DNA from: Oreohelix idahoensis
Taxonomy: Eukaryota; Mollusca; Gastropoda; Stylommatophora; Oreohelicidae
NCBI GenBank assembly: GCA_024509875.1
Contig: JAMPIV010004905.1
Location: 1-64,000 of the forward strand
Direction: 5' to 3'
DNA: 64,000 bases
Made by a program: the position numbers and the translations under genes. Positions 8,547-20,273 of this stretch are shown piece by piece. A model generated the notes under the pieces. It worked only from the letters and a program-made list of their open reading frames with translations, was not told where the DNA came from and ran no database searches. Within the stretch, counting starts at the first letter, position 1, and every line of letters starts with the position of its first letter.

Positions 8547-11095
8547 GTGCCTGGGGAGGGTAGTGAAAAGTATACTACCAGTAATATATATAACACAGAC
8601 TCACTACGCATCCTCCAACTCAACATATCAGGAATCCGAAACAAAAAACTAGAACTAACCAAGCTTCTACTGGACCTAAAAATCCATGTTGCAGTTATCC
8701 AAGAAGCAATGCTACCAAAAGACACCTCCTTCCATATCACAGGCTATACAGTGTACCAGTGCAAGTGTATAAAATGTCAAGGATTAGTGACACTTATCCG
8801 GAATGATACACAGGCTGAGGTTTCCGCTCTTGAAACCAATGACGAAACAGATCTACAGGAAGTGATAGTCTGGAGTGGTGGAAAGCCATTGAAAATCATT
8901 AACATTTACAACCCACCAAAAAGACACCATGCTCTGAAGCCTTTCCAGACCATGGACTTGAGGAGAGGGATCATTGCTGGTGACATGAATGGTCATTCAC
9001 CTCTGTGGGGCTACACAGACAGGAACCCAACAGGAATAGCTATAGAAGAACTTACTAACACTACCACACTCATCCTACTGCAGAATGCTCACACCCCACC
9101 GATATTGCTCCACCGCGCCAGTGGAACAAAAAGCAGACCAGATCTCACCCTAGTAACCGCAGATATCCACCCAGATTGCTCAGTTAGAGTGCTCGACGAC
9201 ATCGGAAGTGACCACAGACCCATCCTCCTTGAGATCACAAACACCAGGGAAATAAAACGAAATTGCTTAACATCACCCCCATGGAACTACAAAAAGGCAG
9301 ACTGGCATTTCTTCAGGAGACAAGTACGACAACGATTCGAGGCCATCGACATGACGCTAGACATAGACAAGGTATATAGTAAAATCACTACAGCACTACT
9401 GCAGTCTGCAAAAGAAGCCATTCCACGAGGATGTAGGAGAAAGTTTAAACCTTACTGGAGTACAGAACTGGAGGCCGCTGTAAACGAGAGGAAAAAAAGC
9501 AAGACGGCAAGCTGAGAAACACCCAACCCCCGCCAACAAAGCAAATTATTACCGCCTAACTGCAAAAGTTAAACGTCTGAGCAAAAAAGCAAACAGAGAA
9601 ACATGGGTTAAGAAATGTGGAGAGTTAAACTTGCGGAAAGACGGAAAGAAAGCATGGTGCATCATATTAAATCTCTCAGGAATTAAAAGAAAGAAAAACC
9701 CTGAACCCATCATTACAAGCACTGAACCGCTAACAAGGGATGCACAGAAAGCAGAACCATTCAATAAGCACTTTGCCAACGTCAACAAAAAACAACCACG
9801 CAAGAGACTTGACAGTGCTATCAGATCACTCCCCAAAATGATGGAGAAACAACCAACAGCTAGCTGTGAGGTCTTTGAAAAGAACTTCACTCTTTCAGAA
9901 CTCAAGATGGCCTTAAAAAAATGCAAGAAAGGAAAAGCTGCTGGACCTGATCGGCTCACTAACGAGATGATCTCAAATCTCTTAAATTATGAACTCTCCA
10001 CCATCCTTGACCTCATTAACAAGACCTGGAGAGAAGGCAAGTTACCAACAGACTGGAGAAAAGCCAATATCATCCCAGTCCTTAAGAAGGACAAACAGTC
10101 CAATGAAGTAACACGCTATCGACCGATCTCCTTGATATCAAACCTAGGCAAGATCACTGAAAGGATGATAAATGAAAGGCTATATTGGTGGCTAGAAAGC
10201 AATAAGATCTTAAACACCAATCAATCAGGTTTTAGAAGAAACAAACAGACAATGGATCAGTTGATACGATTCAACCAAGAGATAGGTGATGCCTTCCAAG
10301 ACAAACAAAATGTGCTAGCAACATTTATTGATCTTAGACAAGCCTATGATCGAGTCTGGAGGATAGGCCTCCTCTTAAAAATGCGAAGAATGGGAATATC
10401 AGGGCGAATGTACAACTGGTTAAAAGGTTTCTTCCACAACAGAACAATCCGAACAACATTCAGTGGAACAACATCAAAACAAAGAACCCTGGAGGAAGGA
10501 CTGCCTCAGGGATCAGCACTAAGTTGTACACTGATTCTTATATTTATAAATGCCCTCCCAGATGTCATCACCTGCCAAAAAGCACTATTTGCTGATGACC
10601 TAATCATCTGGACAAAAGGAAAATACCTCCAAACCATCACCAAAAATATGAACAAAAACCTGACAACCATCTCTGCATACTGCCAGTTCTGGAAACTTGA
10701 AATCAATGTAGAGAAAACTATGTATGGCCTGTTCAGCCTAAACAAGAGAGTTAATGAGAACAACATCGAGGTCTGGATGAATGGAGAGAAATTAGCATAC
10801 GAAGAATGCCCGAGATATCTTGGAGTCGAGCTCGACCGTAGACTTACCATGAGACCCCACATAGACAAGCTGATCGAGAAAACATACACAAGACTCAGGC
10901 TCATCAAGCACCTTTCCTCCTGTGGGTGGGGAGCAGACCAGCACTCATTACGCCAACTCTATAATGGATATGTGTGCCCAGTAATTGACTACTCGCTCCC
11001 CTCCAAACTATTTCAAGTAAAAGCCTCTCACAAAAGCTAGACAAAGTCCAAAATCACGCTCTACGGTTTATAAGTGGTGCCATGAGCTATGATGC
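8547..11095 (+). pseudogene. I-like LINE ORF2: endonuclease and reverse transcriptase, degenerate
   Basis: 8547-9515 encodes an APE-type endonuclease: LRILQLNISGIRNK, AVIQEAML, IIAGDMNGHSPLWG and IGSDHRPILLE. A run of seven A near 9492 marks a frameshift. The frame resumes before 9631 and continues as reverse transcriptase: KAAGPDRLTNEM, YRPISLISNLGK, QSGFRR, FIDLRQAYDRVW, LPQGSALS, and the active site FADD at 10588-10599. Another frameshift near 11020 precedes LDKVQNHALRFISGAMS. The copy stops at about 11095, before the RNase H module seen in related copies at 24190-25293, 44890-45519 and 57848-58460. It is inactive. Confidence 0.88.
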
Positions 11096-11204
11096 AGAAA
11101 TAACATCATCATCATCATCAGTTGCCATCTCCACAACGAAGGTTGGCTGTAATGGATCTCCAACGTCTTCTGTCTCTTGTCTTGGTGGTGCACTCTGATA
11201 GACT
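11096..11204 (-). mobile_element. LINE 3' end with (ATG)n tail
   Basis: On the minus strand this reads as the last part of a LINE and finishes in repeated ATG units (ATCATCATC on plus at 11105-11118). It abuts the broken end of the I-like LINE on one side and the inverted duplication on the other. Family uncertain, RTE-like by its tail. Confidence 0.5.
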
Positions 11205-11299
11205 CTTATTAGTTATGTTTGAAAGAAGCAATTCATTTTCTTCAGGCATATTATGAGAAGAAAGATGGAATATATTGAGACAGCAGGAAATATTAAAGG

Positions 11300-11550
11300 A
11301 AAATGAGACAGAGGCTCACCAGAACTGCCATGCTATGGACTCCAGAAGGAAAGCAAGGATGGCCAAAAGCCACCAAGCGGAGAACTGTTGAGGCAGAGAC
11401 GATGAGCATGAACCAGAGCTGGGGCACCACGTGAAGGATGGCTGTTGACCGAGCAGAGTGGAGATAGTTTGTTGCTGCCCTACAAAGACGCCACCAGGTG
11501 TGATGGTCGCTGATTGCTTTGTCAGTCAGTGGCCAAGGACCAAAGAAGAA
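11300..11550 (+). pseudogene. LINE-A-type 3' end, degenerate
   Basis: Translates in pieces to the C-terminus of LINE-A (RTAMLWTPEGK, RRTVEAE, NQSWGT, FVAALQ), with several stops. Its mirror copy is at about 27050-27310. Confidence 0.75.
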
Positions 11551-11715
11551 TAAGACAAGAGAACGACAAATAAAGAAGATACTTGACTGACATCATGCCA
11601 TGGAAAAAAGTCAACAATGGAAGTGATAAACAGTACTGGAGACAGGAAGTTATGGAGAGACATGATCACTTATGCCATCAGGCAAGGTAATTGAAGAAGA
11701 AGAAGAATAAGAAAT
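11551..11715 (+). mobile_element. LINE 3' tail fragment with (GAA)n
   Basis: Ends in GAAGAAGAAGAATAAG at 11694-11710, after a short coding-like stretch (RDMITYAIRQGN). The mirror copy is near 26885-27050. Most likely the 3' end of an RTE-like LINE. Confidence 0.5.
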
Positions 11716-11914
11716 TAGTATTTCTTACACTCAACCTGCCCCGACACACAAATTATGGATTAACTTTATGCCAGTCAGGGCATACAACAATTTAAAATAA
11801 AATTTGTTACATCCCCCTCCTGAAACAAGTAAAGCAATCCTCGATTTTTTAAATGTTAGCGTATCAAATAACGTAAACTAAAGCTATTTATATAATATAA
11901 CTTCCTCATTACCT

Positions 11915-12255
11915 ATCAACCCCCAAGGAGCATAGGCTTTCAACAAACTTAAGCCAAGTCTTCACATCCCACGCCATCAGCTCAAGGTAGTTGTGTGTCT
12001 TCTTCATGACCCTCATGTCTGTCTACAGCTCTCCTCTCCATGTGTTCTTTGGTTTTCTTCTATCTCTCTTACCCTGGGGCTTCCAGAACAAGGACTGCCA
12101 GGTAATGCTTTTAACAGGTTTCTTCATTGTGTGTCCTATGTCTCCAGCATATTCTTCTTATCTCTTGTTCCACCGGCACATGTCTGGTTTTTGTCATCAG
12201 TTCCACATTAGTGGTCTTGTCATACCACTTCAATCCGTCAATCTAATGATTTAAC
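11915..12255 (-). pseudogene. RTE-like LINE (family D) C-terminal fragment
   Basis: On the minus strand it encodes an eroded LINE C-terminus; the mirror at 26330-26690 reads RQIGHTMRKPVN, WQSLFWKPQGK and RKPKNTWRGEL. Related copies lie at 47800-48150, 48360-48620 and 58690-58920. Confidence 0.7.
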
Positions 12256-12344
12256 TTACCAAATAATCAACATTGTAAACAATGATTTTTTCTCAACGCA
12301 TAAAAATGAATCATGAAACTTTTCATGTATAGTGATACATAAAA

Positions 12345-12590
12345 TTAATTGTAGTCCCAGAACAAATACTGCTGTAGGGGAGAAGAGACTTCACTATACA
12401 ATGTCTCAGCTGTATGAGGTGGAGTGGGGTGACTGGTTCTCTTCCTTGCTGCCTTTACCTTCCCCAACCCAAAAGCAGTCAGGTCCCCATTTACAGCTGA
12501 GCAGACTGGAGCTTGAAACTACCTGGTTTCGAACCCCGTTATCTTGCCTCAAGAAGAAAGCTCTACCGTTCTGCCACTCAACAGCTAATA
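12345..12590 (-). mobile_element. tRNA-headed SINE, family S1
   Basis: On the minus strand a tRNA-like head has the B-box GGTTCGAAACC, followed by the body motif shared by all S1 copies (CAGCTGTAAATGGG, CCTGACT, GGGAAGG, GGCAGCAAGGAAG) and the end block GTGAAGTCTC...GGGACTAC. The mirror copy is at 25985-26225, so it predates the inverted duplication. Confidence 0.75.
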
Positions 12591-12697
12591 TACTGTTATT
12601 AAATAAGATGAGTTAATTATTCTTGTACTTTCTTGCCACAATTTAAAAAAAAAAAAAACAGAAAACTTAAAAAGCAGAAAAATCTTACATTCAAATA

Positions 12698-12814
12698 TCA
12701 TTCCTTATTCCGAACCCCTATCTGGACTGTTTCATTGAATATAAGTTCCTTCAGCCTTTCCTTTGGTAAATCATCCAGCTCCATTTCAAATATGAAAGGC
12801 TCTTCTGCTACAGG
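12698..12814 (-). pseudogene. Antisense pseudo-copy of the last ERK exon
   Basis: Same length (117 bp) and nearly the same sequence as the ERK terminal exon at 25762-25878, carried here by the left arm in the opposite direction. The splice acceptor reads AA instead of AG (12815-12816 on the plus strand is TT). The reading frame is still open ([15 protein letters not shown]...), with Glu where the right-arm copy has Gln. It lies antisense to, and upstream of, the ERK exon at 18179, so it cannot be spliced into the gene. Confidence 0.9.
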
Positions 12815-13192
12815 TTGTGGTGGGGGAAAAAATAGCCATCATAAACATTTTAAACTGAAATGATATACTTCTCAAACATAATTCTTACTTACTTAGTCGT
12901 TCCCCTTCTACCGTGAGGTGTAGAGGTTAAAACATAATTCAACAGATGCAATTTTATTTCACATTCTCCACAGTTCTTACACACATTTTTAATCAGTTCT
13001 GATCTTCAACTCATCTTATGGAAAATACAAATGTAAAAGCTGATTTGCTATGAGTTGCGTGAAGGCATCGCACTGTATACATATAGCGACATTTATATCT
13101 ACATGTAAAGGTAGTCCAATAGCATATACCACTGAAAGGAAGTGAAGTGTTAGAAACTACACCATACTAGGTTACGTTTTATTACGTGGGGT

Positions 13193-13559
13193 AGGGAGCC
13201 GCGCTAGCGTAGTGGTTACAACACCGCTCTGGCGACCGGGTGATTCAGGATCAAACCCGGGCGACGGCATTTGAGGATTTTTCGTCGACCGGGAATTGGA
13301 CTGGATTAACTCGAGACCTGGCGAGGACATTTGAAGGAGTGTCGTCGACCAGGGATTGGCGGCTCCTGAGCCGACCCAGCTCTAATGGGTACCTCTGAAA
13401 TCGGCGAGTATCTGCCTGAATGGCGAGGGACACCTGTCTCTGTACAAGAAAAGGGATACTCACGTAAAATCAATGTCAGGTTAGACATTAACAATAACCT
13501 GAGATTTCGCCTCGAGTATTAGCGGGCGTACGAAAAAAAAAAAAAAAAAAAAAAAAAAA
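13193..13559 (+). mobile_element. tRNA-headed SINE, family S2, with poly(A) tail
   Basis: Starts at a tRNA-like head with A-box TAGCGTAGTGG and B-box GGATCAAACCC and ends in about 28 A. It is flanked by 12-bp direct repeats ATTACGTGGGGT (13181-13192 and 13560-13571). The mirror position in the right arm (near 25435-25455) has the uninterrupted target, so this SINE inserted after the inverted duplication. Confidence 0.93.
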
Positions 13560-13571
13560 ATTACGTGGGGT

Positions 13572-13680
13572 GACCTCTTCCTTCTTTGCTGCCTTCACAT
13601 CCTCTAACACAAGAGGAGAGTCAGGTACCCATTAACAGCTGGGTAAATTGGAGCATTATATACTATAGTAATATTCCTTG
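13572..13680 (-). mobile_element. S1 SINE body fragment
   Basis: Matches the S1 body (CTTTGCTGCCTTCACATC, ACCCATTAACAGCTGGG) on the minus strand. The S2 SINE splits it from its remaining part at about 13090-13180. The uninterrupted mirror is at 25350-25530. Confidence 0.65.
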
Positions 13681-14335
13681 AACAGCATATAATATTTTAT
13701 GTATACATTTTTGTTTCAAACATACCAAACTTATTACTGAGCATGTATTTGACTAGCTTTAGCTTTGTTTTAATCACTGCATGCATCCCAATGAACCTTT
13801 TTCTTCAGTAGTCTAGGTCCCTAATTTGTGTCAAACGTATCCCATTCCATATTTAGCATGGTGTAAAATGTGTTGATATGTTACCCAAACAAGTGTGGTG
13901 TCATTTCTCGAAGCCACACTTGCCACCAAGAATGTATTTTATATATGAGTCACGTATTATGTACAACATACAGGGTTCATAGCAAATTTCTTCAAGCATT
14001 TTCCAGGCTTTTTCCAGGTTTTTCCAGGTCCAGCGCGTAATTTTCAAGGATGGGAAACTCTAATATTTTCCTCATCTAATTTTCTCAGATATAATTATCA
14101 CTTTGCTGACCAGCAATCCGGAGCATTACCGTCTCCCATTACCAATGGTGTTTGCAGATTTCTTTAAAAAGAACTGTTTTTTTTTTTTAAATTCATAAAT
14201 GATTGAAAAACAGACATCTTTTCCAAGTTTTTAGTGAATTTGTTCAACATCAGCGCAATAAAGTGTTAGTTACATGGATGGCAATGAATAAAATAAGCTT
14301 GATTGACGTATTGATTTAACGATTAACCATGTATA

Positions 14336-14809
14336 TCAACATAAAAAGCTAATAAAATTGTGAATAAAATGCAAAAAAAAAAAAAACTGTATTTTTCGTG
14401 TACGTCTTCTTTGAATGTATTCTGCGTTTGTGGCATCTGACAATAAGCGTTTGTAAATGTGGGAGTAGTTAAGTACCTCTAGTTGGAGTCTGAGTTGCTT
14501 TTTTTCATTAACTGGGGTTGAAGTTGTAGCTGTAGGCCTCTGCAAGAGTCTTTGTCTGGATCGTTGATAATCCTTGACTGTATGGTATAACTTTAAGCGG
14601 GGTATCAGGCATAGAGGTACATTGCAATCTGAGCAGTACAGGCAAGTCTGGCTTCTGTTCCCTGCAGCCTTACACACTTTACAGTCTGGTTTGTACCTTG
14701 CCCTTTCATATTTATCAATGAAGTGGTGCTCAGTAAGTCGTGTTGTTGTGACCTGTGGTTTTGATGGTGTCACATTGCGTCGAAGAATAGCAGGTTCAAT
14801 AAAAGTCAT
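14336..14809 (-). pseudogene. piggyBac-type C-terminal Cys-rich domain
   Basis: A 157-codon frame carrying a cysteine-rich finger like the C-terminus of piggyBac transposases. It shows CKVCKAAGNRSQTC, then YCSDCNVPLCL and YHTVKDY, with RLTEHHF upstream. The catalytic Asp residues of piggyBac are absent from this frame. The right arm has lost about 243 bp covering the finger, and only the downstream part survives at 23357-23575. Whether this piece belongs to the surrounding transposon or to a separate piggyBac element inside it is unresolved. Confidence 0.65.
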
Positions 14810-14897
14810 AATGACACCCTGATCTTTGCATTGATCTTTTTCTGTAGAGTTGGCAGTGTTGAAGGTTATGTGCCCATTGACCAGGGCAGTTTCTTGT

Positions 14898-15398
14898 TTA
14901 TATTATCATTGGAGTGAACAGTAGATATAAGATTAAATCTGTTTGTATCATGCCTGGTGACTGTCGGCATGCATTATCTTCTGTCGCACAAAACACAGGA
15001 TGATTTGTCTTTTTCAATTTGAGTTGTTTTTTCTTCAGTGGTACAGGAAAATGCTTCCTATTTTCAGCTACTGTTTCAAATGCACCAATCTGAATTTCAG
15101 GTCTTGAAATAAAGCTGAAGGTTGAATAAAAACTACCACAGAAGAGAATATGTCCCTTGTTGCGTATGAAATTTGAATTAAAACTATGGTGACTTTTCAC
15201 TGAAAAAAGAGTCCAAATATTCTCAGCTCTGAGAGTTTCTTCCTTGGTCACAAATGATGTCACATCTGTAGGTCTCCTAGTAGTGTTAGATGATTTTGAC
15301 GTGTCCGAGGGAGTAGTGTTAGATGGTTTTGATATTTCTGAGGGAAAAACTGCTCCTTGGGGTTGTGTTCTTTTCTGTTTAAAAAAAAAAAAGAACAC
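14898..15398 (-). pseudogene. Transposase N-terminal piece, hAT-like
   Basis: A 166-codon frame with Ser/Thr-rich N-terminus and the block FVTKEETLRAENIWTLFSVK, SHHSFNSN. This resembles a segment in uncharacterised hAT-like transposases of invertebrates, where an aromatic-rich helix is followed by SHYS(Y/F). It stops well before any catalytic core. The right-arm counterpart (21985-22461 plus) is almost identical. Confidence 0.5.
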
Positions 15399-15399
15399 A

Positions 15400-16440
15400 C
15401 AAATAACTTATGAGTAGACCTAAGCTATGTATATTTACCAAGTCCAAATTCTAAACGCATACATAATATAGTCAAACAATATTTAACTAGAACAAAAGGT
15501 AGGCCTAATATATAGTAATTGGGAGAGTAATACTTATGATAAGTGAAAATCTATTAAATATCTAACTGGAAACAGCAGGCCTTTAAGACACCCCCCCCCC
15601 CCCCCATCTTTACTATTTTTGTTGGGTTTTGTTTCGTTTGTTTGTTTAGATTTAAAAAAAAAATTTAATTTAATTTTTTTTTAATAACATAGGCCTATGC
15701 ACAAAATTGGTGATTTTCATTTATCCTAATTACAGTGATTTGACAGATGTGATGCCACTTTCGTGTATCGGCGGTTACTCATGTTATCTGGAATTGAAAA
15801 CATGTAGGCCTATCCTAATTAGCTTATAACCCTTCAGAGGTAGAACGGGATAAGTCTTTTCATCATAAATATAGGCCTAATAAAAAAGCATTCAAAATAT
15901 ATTTATTTCCAAAAAATGTGGTGAAATGAACAGTGGGACATGGGTCTGATAACAGGGTATGCTATAGGATATGGAATCGCCATCAATTTCTATTCCTGAC
16001 CATCTTAAACTGTGTCAAATATATTCCCGTATGCAGATGTAAACCAAGAAATTTCGTTCAAACGCTTGCCTATAGGCTAATTTTGGCCATGGTTAAAAAT
16101 AAAACTGTAAATAGGCCTACATTGTAAACAGACGCAAGTACAGTAGACCTATCTATAAACTGGATTTATTTAAATAGGTTTTATGAGATAAATGAATTTA
16201 TTACTTACCTCGGTTGAAATGAACGATTTAATACAACTTAAATGAAGTTCTTCGTGTTTTCCCAGTAGCTTTCGAGTAACAACAGACACGCAGCGCTAAA
16301 CATAAATCTGCGTTTACATCATTAATGCAAAGCGCCGAAAACGAAACCGCCAAAAACTTCTGGAAATGGATTTAGTGCGCAAATGGAAGTAAACATTCTA
16401 CGGTAACTGAAGTTTAACGAAAAATACCATCAATAACAGA
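15400..16440. other. Non-coding body of the DNA transposon
   Basis: No gene. Contains a 17-base C run (15590-15606), A/T runs near 15650-15680, and many TAGGCCTA-type palindromes. The 64-codon frame at 15933-16127 is repeated at 19650-19844 only because of the inverted duplication. Confidence 0.6.
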
Positions 16441-16565
16441 AAAATGGATGTAAAGTATCGAACTTTCGATAATGGACGCAAAGTATCGAACTTTCGGTTT
16501 TGTATTTTTTTTCCAGGTCCGACGTGGAAAATTCAAGGCTTTTAGCCATTTTTCCAGGCTTTTCG

Positions 16566-16832
16566 CGAACATCACTTTGAGGACACCGAGACCCTTAAAC
16601 AAGCCGTACACCAGTGGTTTAGGAAAAAGGACACACATTTTTACCGTGCGGGGGGATACATGCCCTTGTGAGAAGATGGACAAAAACTCTAACAAATAAT
16701 GGAGACTACATTGAGAAATAAATTTTTGAAGTTCAGACTTGGGGCTACATTTCAATGTGAATTTTATCTGTTTTCTTGCCTATTGAATGAAATTAAAAGT
16801 TACGAGGCATTACATTTTGATCGTCCCTCGTA
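16566..16832 (+). pseudogene. Mariner transposase 3' end and terminal repeat
   Basis: Encodes the end of a second mariner transposase: HHFEDTETLKQAVHQWF, KKDTHFYRAG, then after a one-base shift IHALVRRWTKTL and NNGDYIEK with TAA at 16719-16721. TACGAGG...CCTCGTA-type terminal sequence follows at 16801-16832. It starts exactly where the left arm of the inverted duplication stops. Confidence 0.75.
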
Positions 16833-17045
16833 CCAGGCTCAAAAAACCTGGTGGCGTCTCTCCAGTCTGCTGAGCTGTAAATGGGTGCCTGACTCTGCTG
16901 TTGAGTCAGGGAAGCCAAAAGGTACCAGGGAAGGGAAACTGGTCACCCGACCTCATAAAAATGCTGAACCTAGTATGGTGAAGTCTCTAACATTTTACTT
17001 TCATACAGTAGATTCTGCTGTGAGATTACCTTTGCTTTTTAACTC
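16833..17045 (+). mobile_element. S1 SINE, partial
   Basis: Body motif CAGTCTGCTGAGCTGTAAAT, CCTGACTCTGCTGTTGAGTC and GGGAAG, with the end block near 16975-17035. No clear tRNA head; the 5' end abuts the mariner terminus. Confidence 0.7.
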
Positions 17046-17489
17046 TTCTCAGATGGTCTGTTGATCTTGTTCTAGTAAGTTTAGTTTTCCAAAACAAAAT
17101 TTTCTGGACTAATCTCTGTTTATTATGTGCTCACCATCTCCGCCTGTTTCATGTTGAAATGTTCATTAAAACAGTGGGACCTGTTATAGTTGGTAAGGTT
17201 CTCTATTTTTTTTGTTCTTAAAGTTTGGAGTAGAATACTTAAGCTGCAGAATCGGTAGCACTGAAAGCAGGGAACTGAGAACGCAGTACAGATTAGTTCA
17301 TTGTTAAAATGTCATCAGTGTTTTTAAATATGTCTGCACTTTCCAGCGAATTTGTAATGTATTTGTCATTTCTGAAACACATGATTCAGTAAAAGAGAAA
17401 CTAAGTTTTCATTGAATGCAAAAACATCTCATAATTTGTAGGGTTTTTTTTAACAGATCATTTAATCATCGTCATTTTTTACATTTTGC

Positions 17490-17723
17490 TCCCTGTGGAG
17501 GCTTCCCCCCACCACCAGGCCCCCTTGCAGGAAGCTTGAACATTTGCTCTTGCAGTGGTAGTGTATGTAGCAGTTAGTTGTACGTGATGATGTTGCCAGC
17601 ACCATGTCACAACCTCATATTAGTCACCTTATACCACATGCCTGGGGGAACAGTGGTTCTGTTCTTCCTGTGTCTCATAAGAGACCCCTGGAAACCTACA
17701 CAGGACAGATCAGCTCATGGTAT
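17490..17723 (+). repeat. Dispersed repeat R2
   Basis: Shares AACCTCATATTAGTCACCTT, ACATGCCTG and GAGACCCCTGG with copies at about 41040-41340, 47600-47790, 50045-50120, 50600-50720, 59700-59900, 60350-60440 and 61541-61625. Nature unknown. Confidence 0.55.
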
Positions 17724-17740
17724 ATTTGGGTATCCATCTT

Positions 17741-18021
17741 CTTGTTCGTCGTTGCGTTGTGCCCGTTCACAGCGAAGCTACGATAATTGCGCCTTTCGGC
17801 CGACACATCCGACTTCAGCACAGCATTTTTTTAGACCGGGTTTGCCTTCCCACTTCGATCCCTACTCTCTTAGCCAGACTGCAGTGATGCAGCCTGTTTC
17901 CAGGCCCACCACTTGGCGATGGAGTAGGGTCTTTGTCAGCTCACGTTCGCTGACCCTGACACAAGCAGTCAAGCTATGGGCCCCTGACTGCATTTATCAC
18001 TGTTGGTGCGTCTTTGGTCCC
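17741..18021 (-). mobile_element. SINE, family S3
   Basis: A 281-bp insertion flanked by perfect 17-bp direct repeats ATTTGGGTATCCATCTT (17724-17740 and 18022-18038). The other copy, 27856-28159, has the same 5' end and body, so both look full length. On the minus strand the 3' end reads GACGAACAAG. The second copy ends GGCGAACGAGGAAGAAG, the same 3' end as the I-like LINE, so S3 probably uses that LINE's machinery. Confidence 0.88.
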
Positions 18022-18156
18022 ATTTGGGTATCCATCTTGCTTCTGACTTTGGCTTGGAGGATATGATGAATGTAAAGGTTTCCTCTGAATCAGATATGTT
18101 GACACTGTTGATTTTATAGCACCATGTGACATAATATAGATGGGCTGAATTGTTAG

Positions 18157-19153
<997 letters not shown>

Positions 19154-20273
19154 CAGGGTTCGTAGCGACCTGGAAAAACCTGGAAAACGAAAAAAAAAAA
19201 ATTCCAAGCCTTGAAATGCCTGGAAAAATGGCTAAAAGCCTTGAATTTTCCACGTCGGACCTGGAAAAAAAATACAAAACCGAAAGTTCGATACTTTGCG
19301 TCCATTATCGAAAGTTCGATACTTTACATCCATTTTTCTGTTATTGATGGTATTTTTCGTTAAACTTCAGTTACCGTAGAATGTTTACTTCCATTTGCGC
19401 ACTAAATCCATTTCCAGAAGTTTTTGGCGGTTTCGTTTTCGGCGCTTTGCATTAATGACGTAAACGCAGATTTATGTTTAGCGCTGCGTGTCTGTTGTTA
19501 CTCGAAAGCTACTGGGAAAACACGAAGAACTTCATTTAAGTTGTATTAAATCGTTCATTTCAACCGAGGTAAGTAATAAATTCATTTATCTCATAAAACC
19601 TATTTAAATAAGTCCAATTTATAGATAGGCCTACTGTACTTGCGTCTGTTTACAATGTAGGCCTATTTACAGTTTTATTTTTAACCATGGCCAAAATTAG
19701 CCTATAGGCAAGCGTTTGAACGAAATTTCTTGGTTTACATCTGCATACGGGAATATATTTGACACAGTTTAAGATGGTCAGGAATAGAAATTGATGGCGA
19801 TTCCATATCCTATAGCATACCCTGTTATCAGACCCATGTCCCACTGTTTATTTCACCACATTTTTTGGAAATAAATATATTTTGAATGCTTTTTTATTAG
19901 GCCTATATTTATGATGAAAAGACTTATCCCGTTCTACCTCTGAAGGGTTATAAGCTAATTAGGATAGGCCTACATGTTTTCAATTCCAGATAACATGAAT
20001 AACCGCTGATACACGAAAGTGGCATCACATCTGTCAAATCACTGTAATTAGGATAAATGAAAATCACCAATTTTGTGCATATGTTATAAAAAAAAATTAA
20101 ATTAAATTTTGTGCATATGTTATAAAAAAAATTAAATTAAATTTTTTTTAAATCTAAACAAACAAACGAAACAAAACCCAACAAAAATAGTAAAGATAGG
20201 GGGGGGGGGGTAAAGGCCTGCTGTTTCCAGTTAGATATTTAATAGATTTTCACTTATCATAAGTATTACCCTC

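Larger units (their letters stand above)
11205..16559 (+). repeat. Left arm of a large inverted duplication
   Basis: Reverse complement of 19218-27398. The outer edge falls at CTTATTAGTTATG (11205, mate ending 27398) and the inner edge in the end of a DNA transposon (16559, mate 19218). Arms align throughout with scattered substitutions. The left arm has one extra insertion, a SINE at 13193-13559. It holds LINE 3' ends, SINE copies, a pseudo-copy of the last ERK exon and the DNA transposon from 13971. Confidence 0.93.
13971..16559 (-). mobile_element. DNA transposon, hAT-like with piggyBac-like finger, left copy
   Basis: Begins CAGGGTTCATAGC; its terminal sequences are rich in CCAGG/CCTGG with T or A runs, mirrored at the far end. 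The inner end (about the last 60 bp) is missing here and replaced by mariner DNA. The complete counterpart is 19154-23936. It encodes the two protein pieces listed separately. The hAT assignment rests on the protein motif and CAGGG termini and is tentative. Confidence 0.65.

Noticed and set aside
12698..12814. Second functional ERK gene on the minus strand
   Set aside because: Acceptor is AA, only one exon is present, and it is explained by the inverted duplication.
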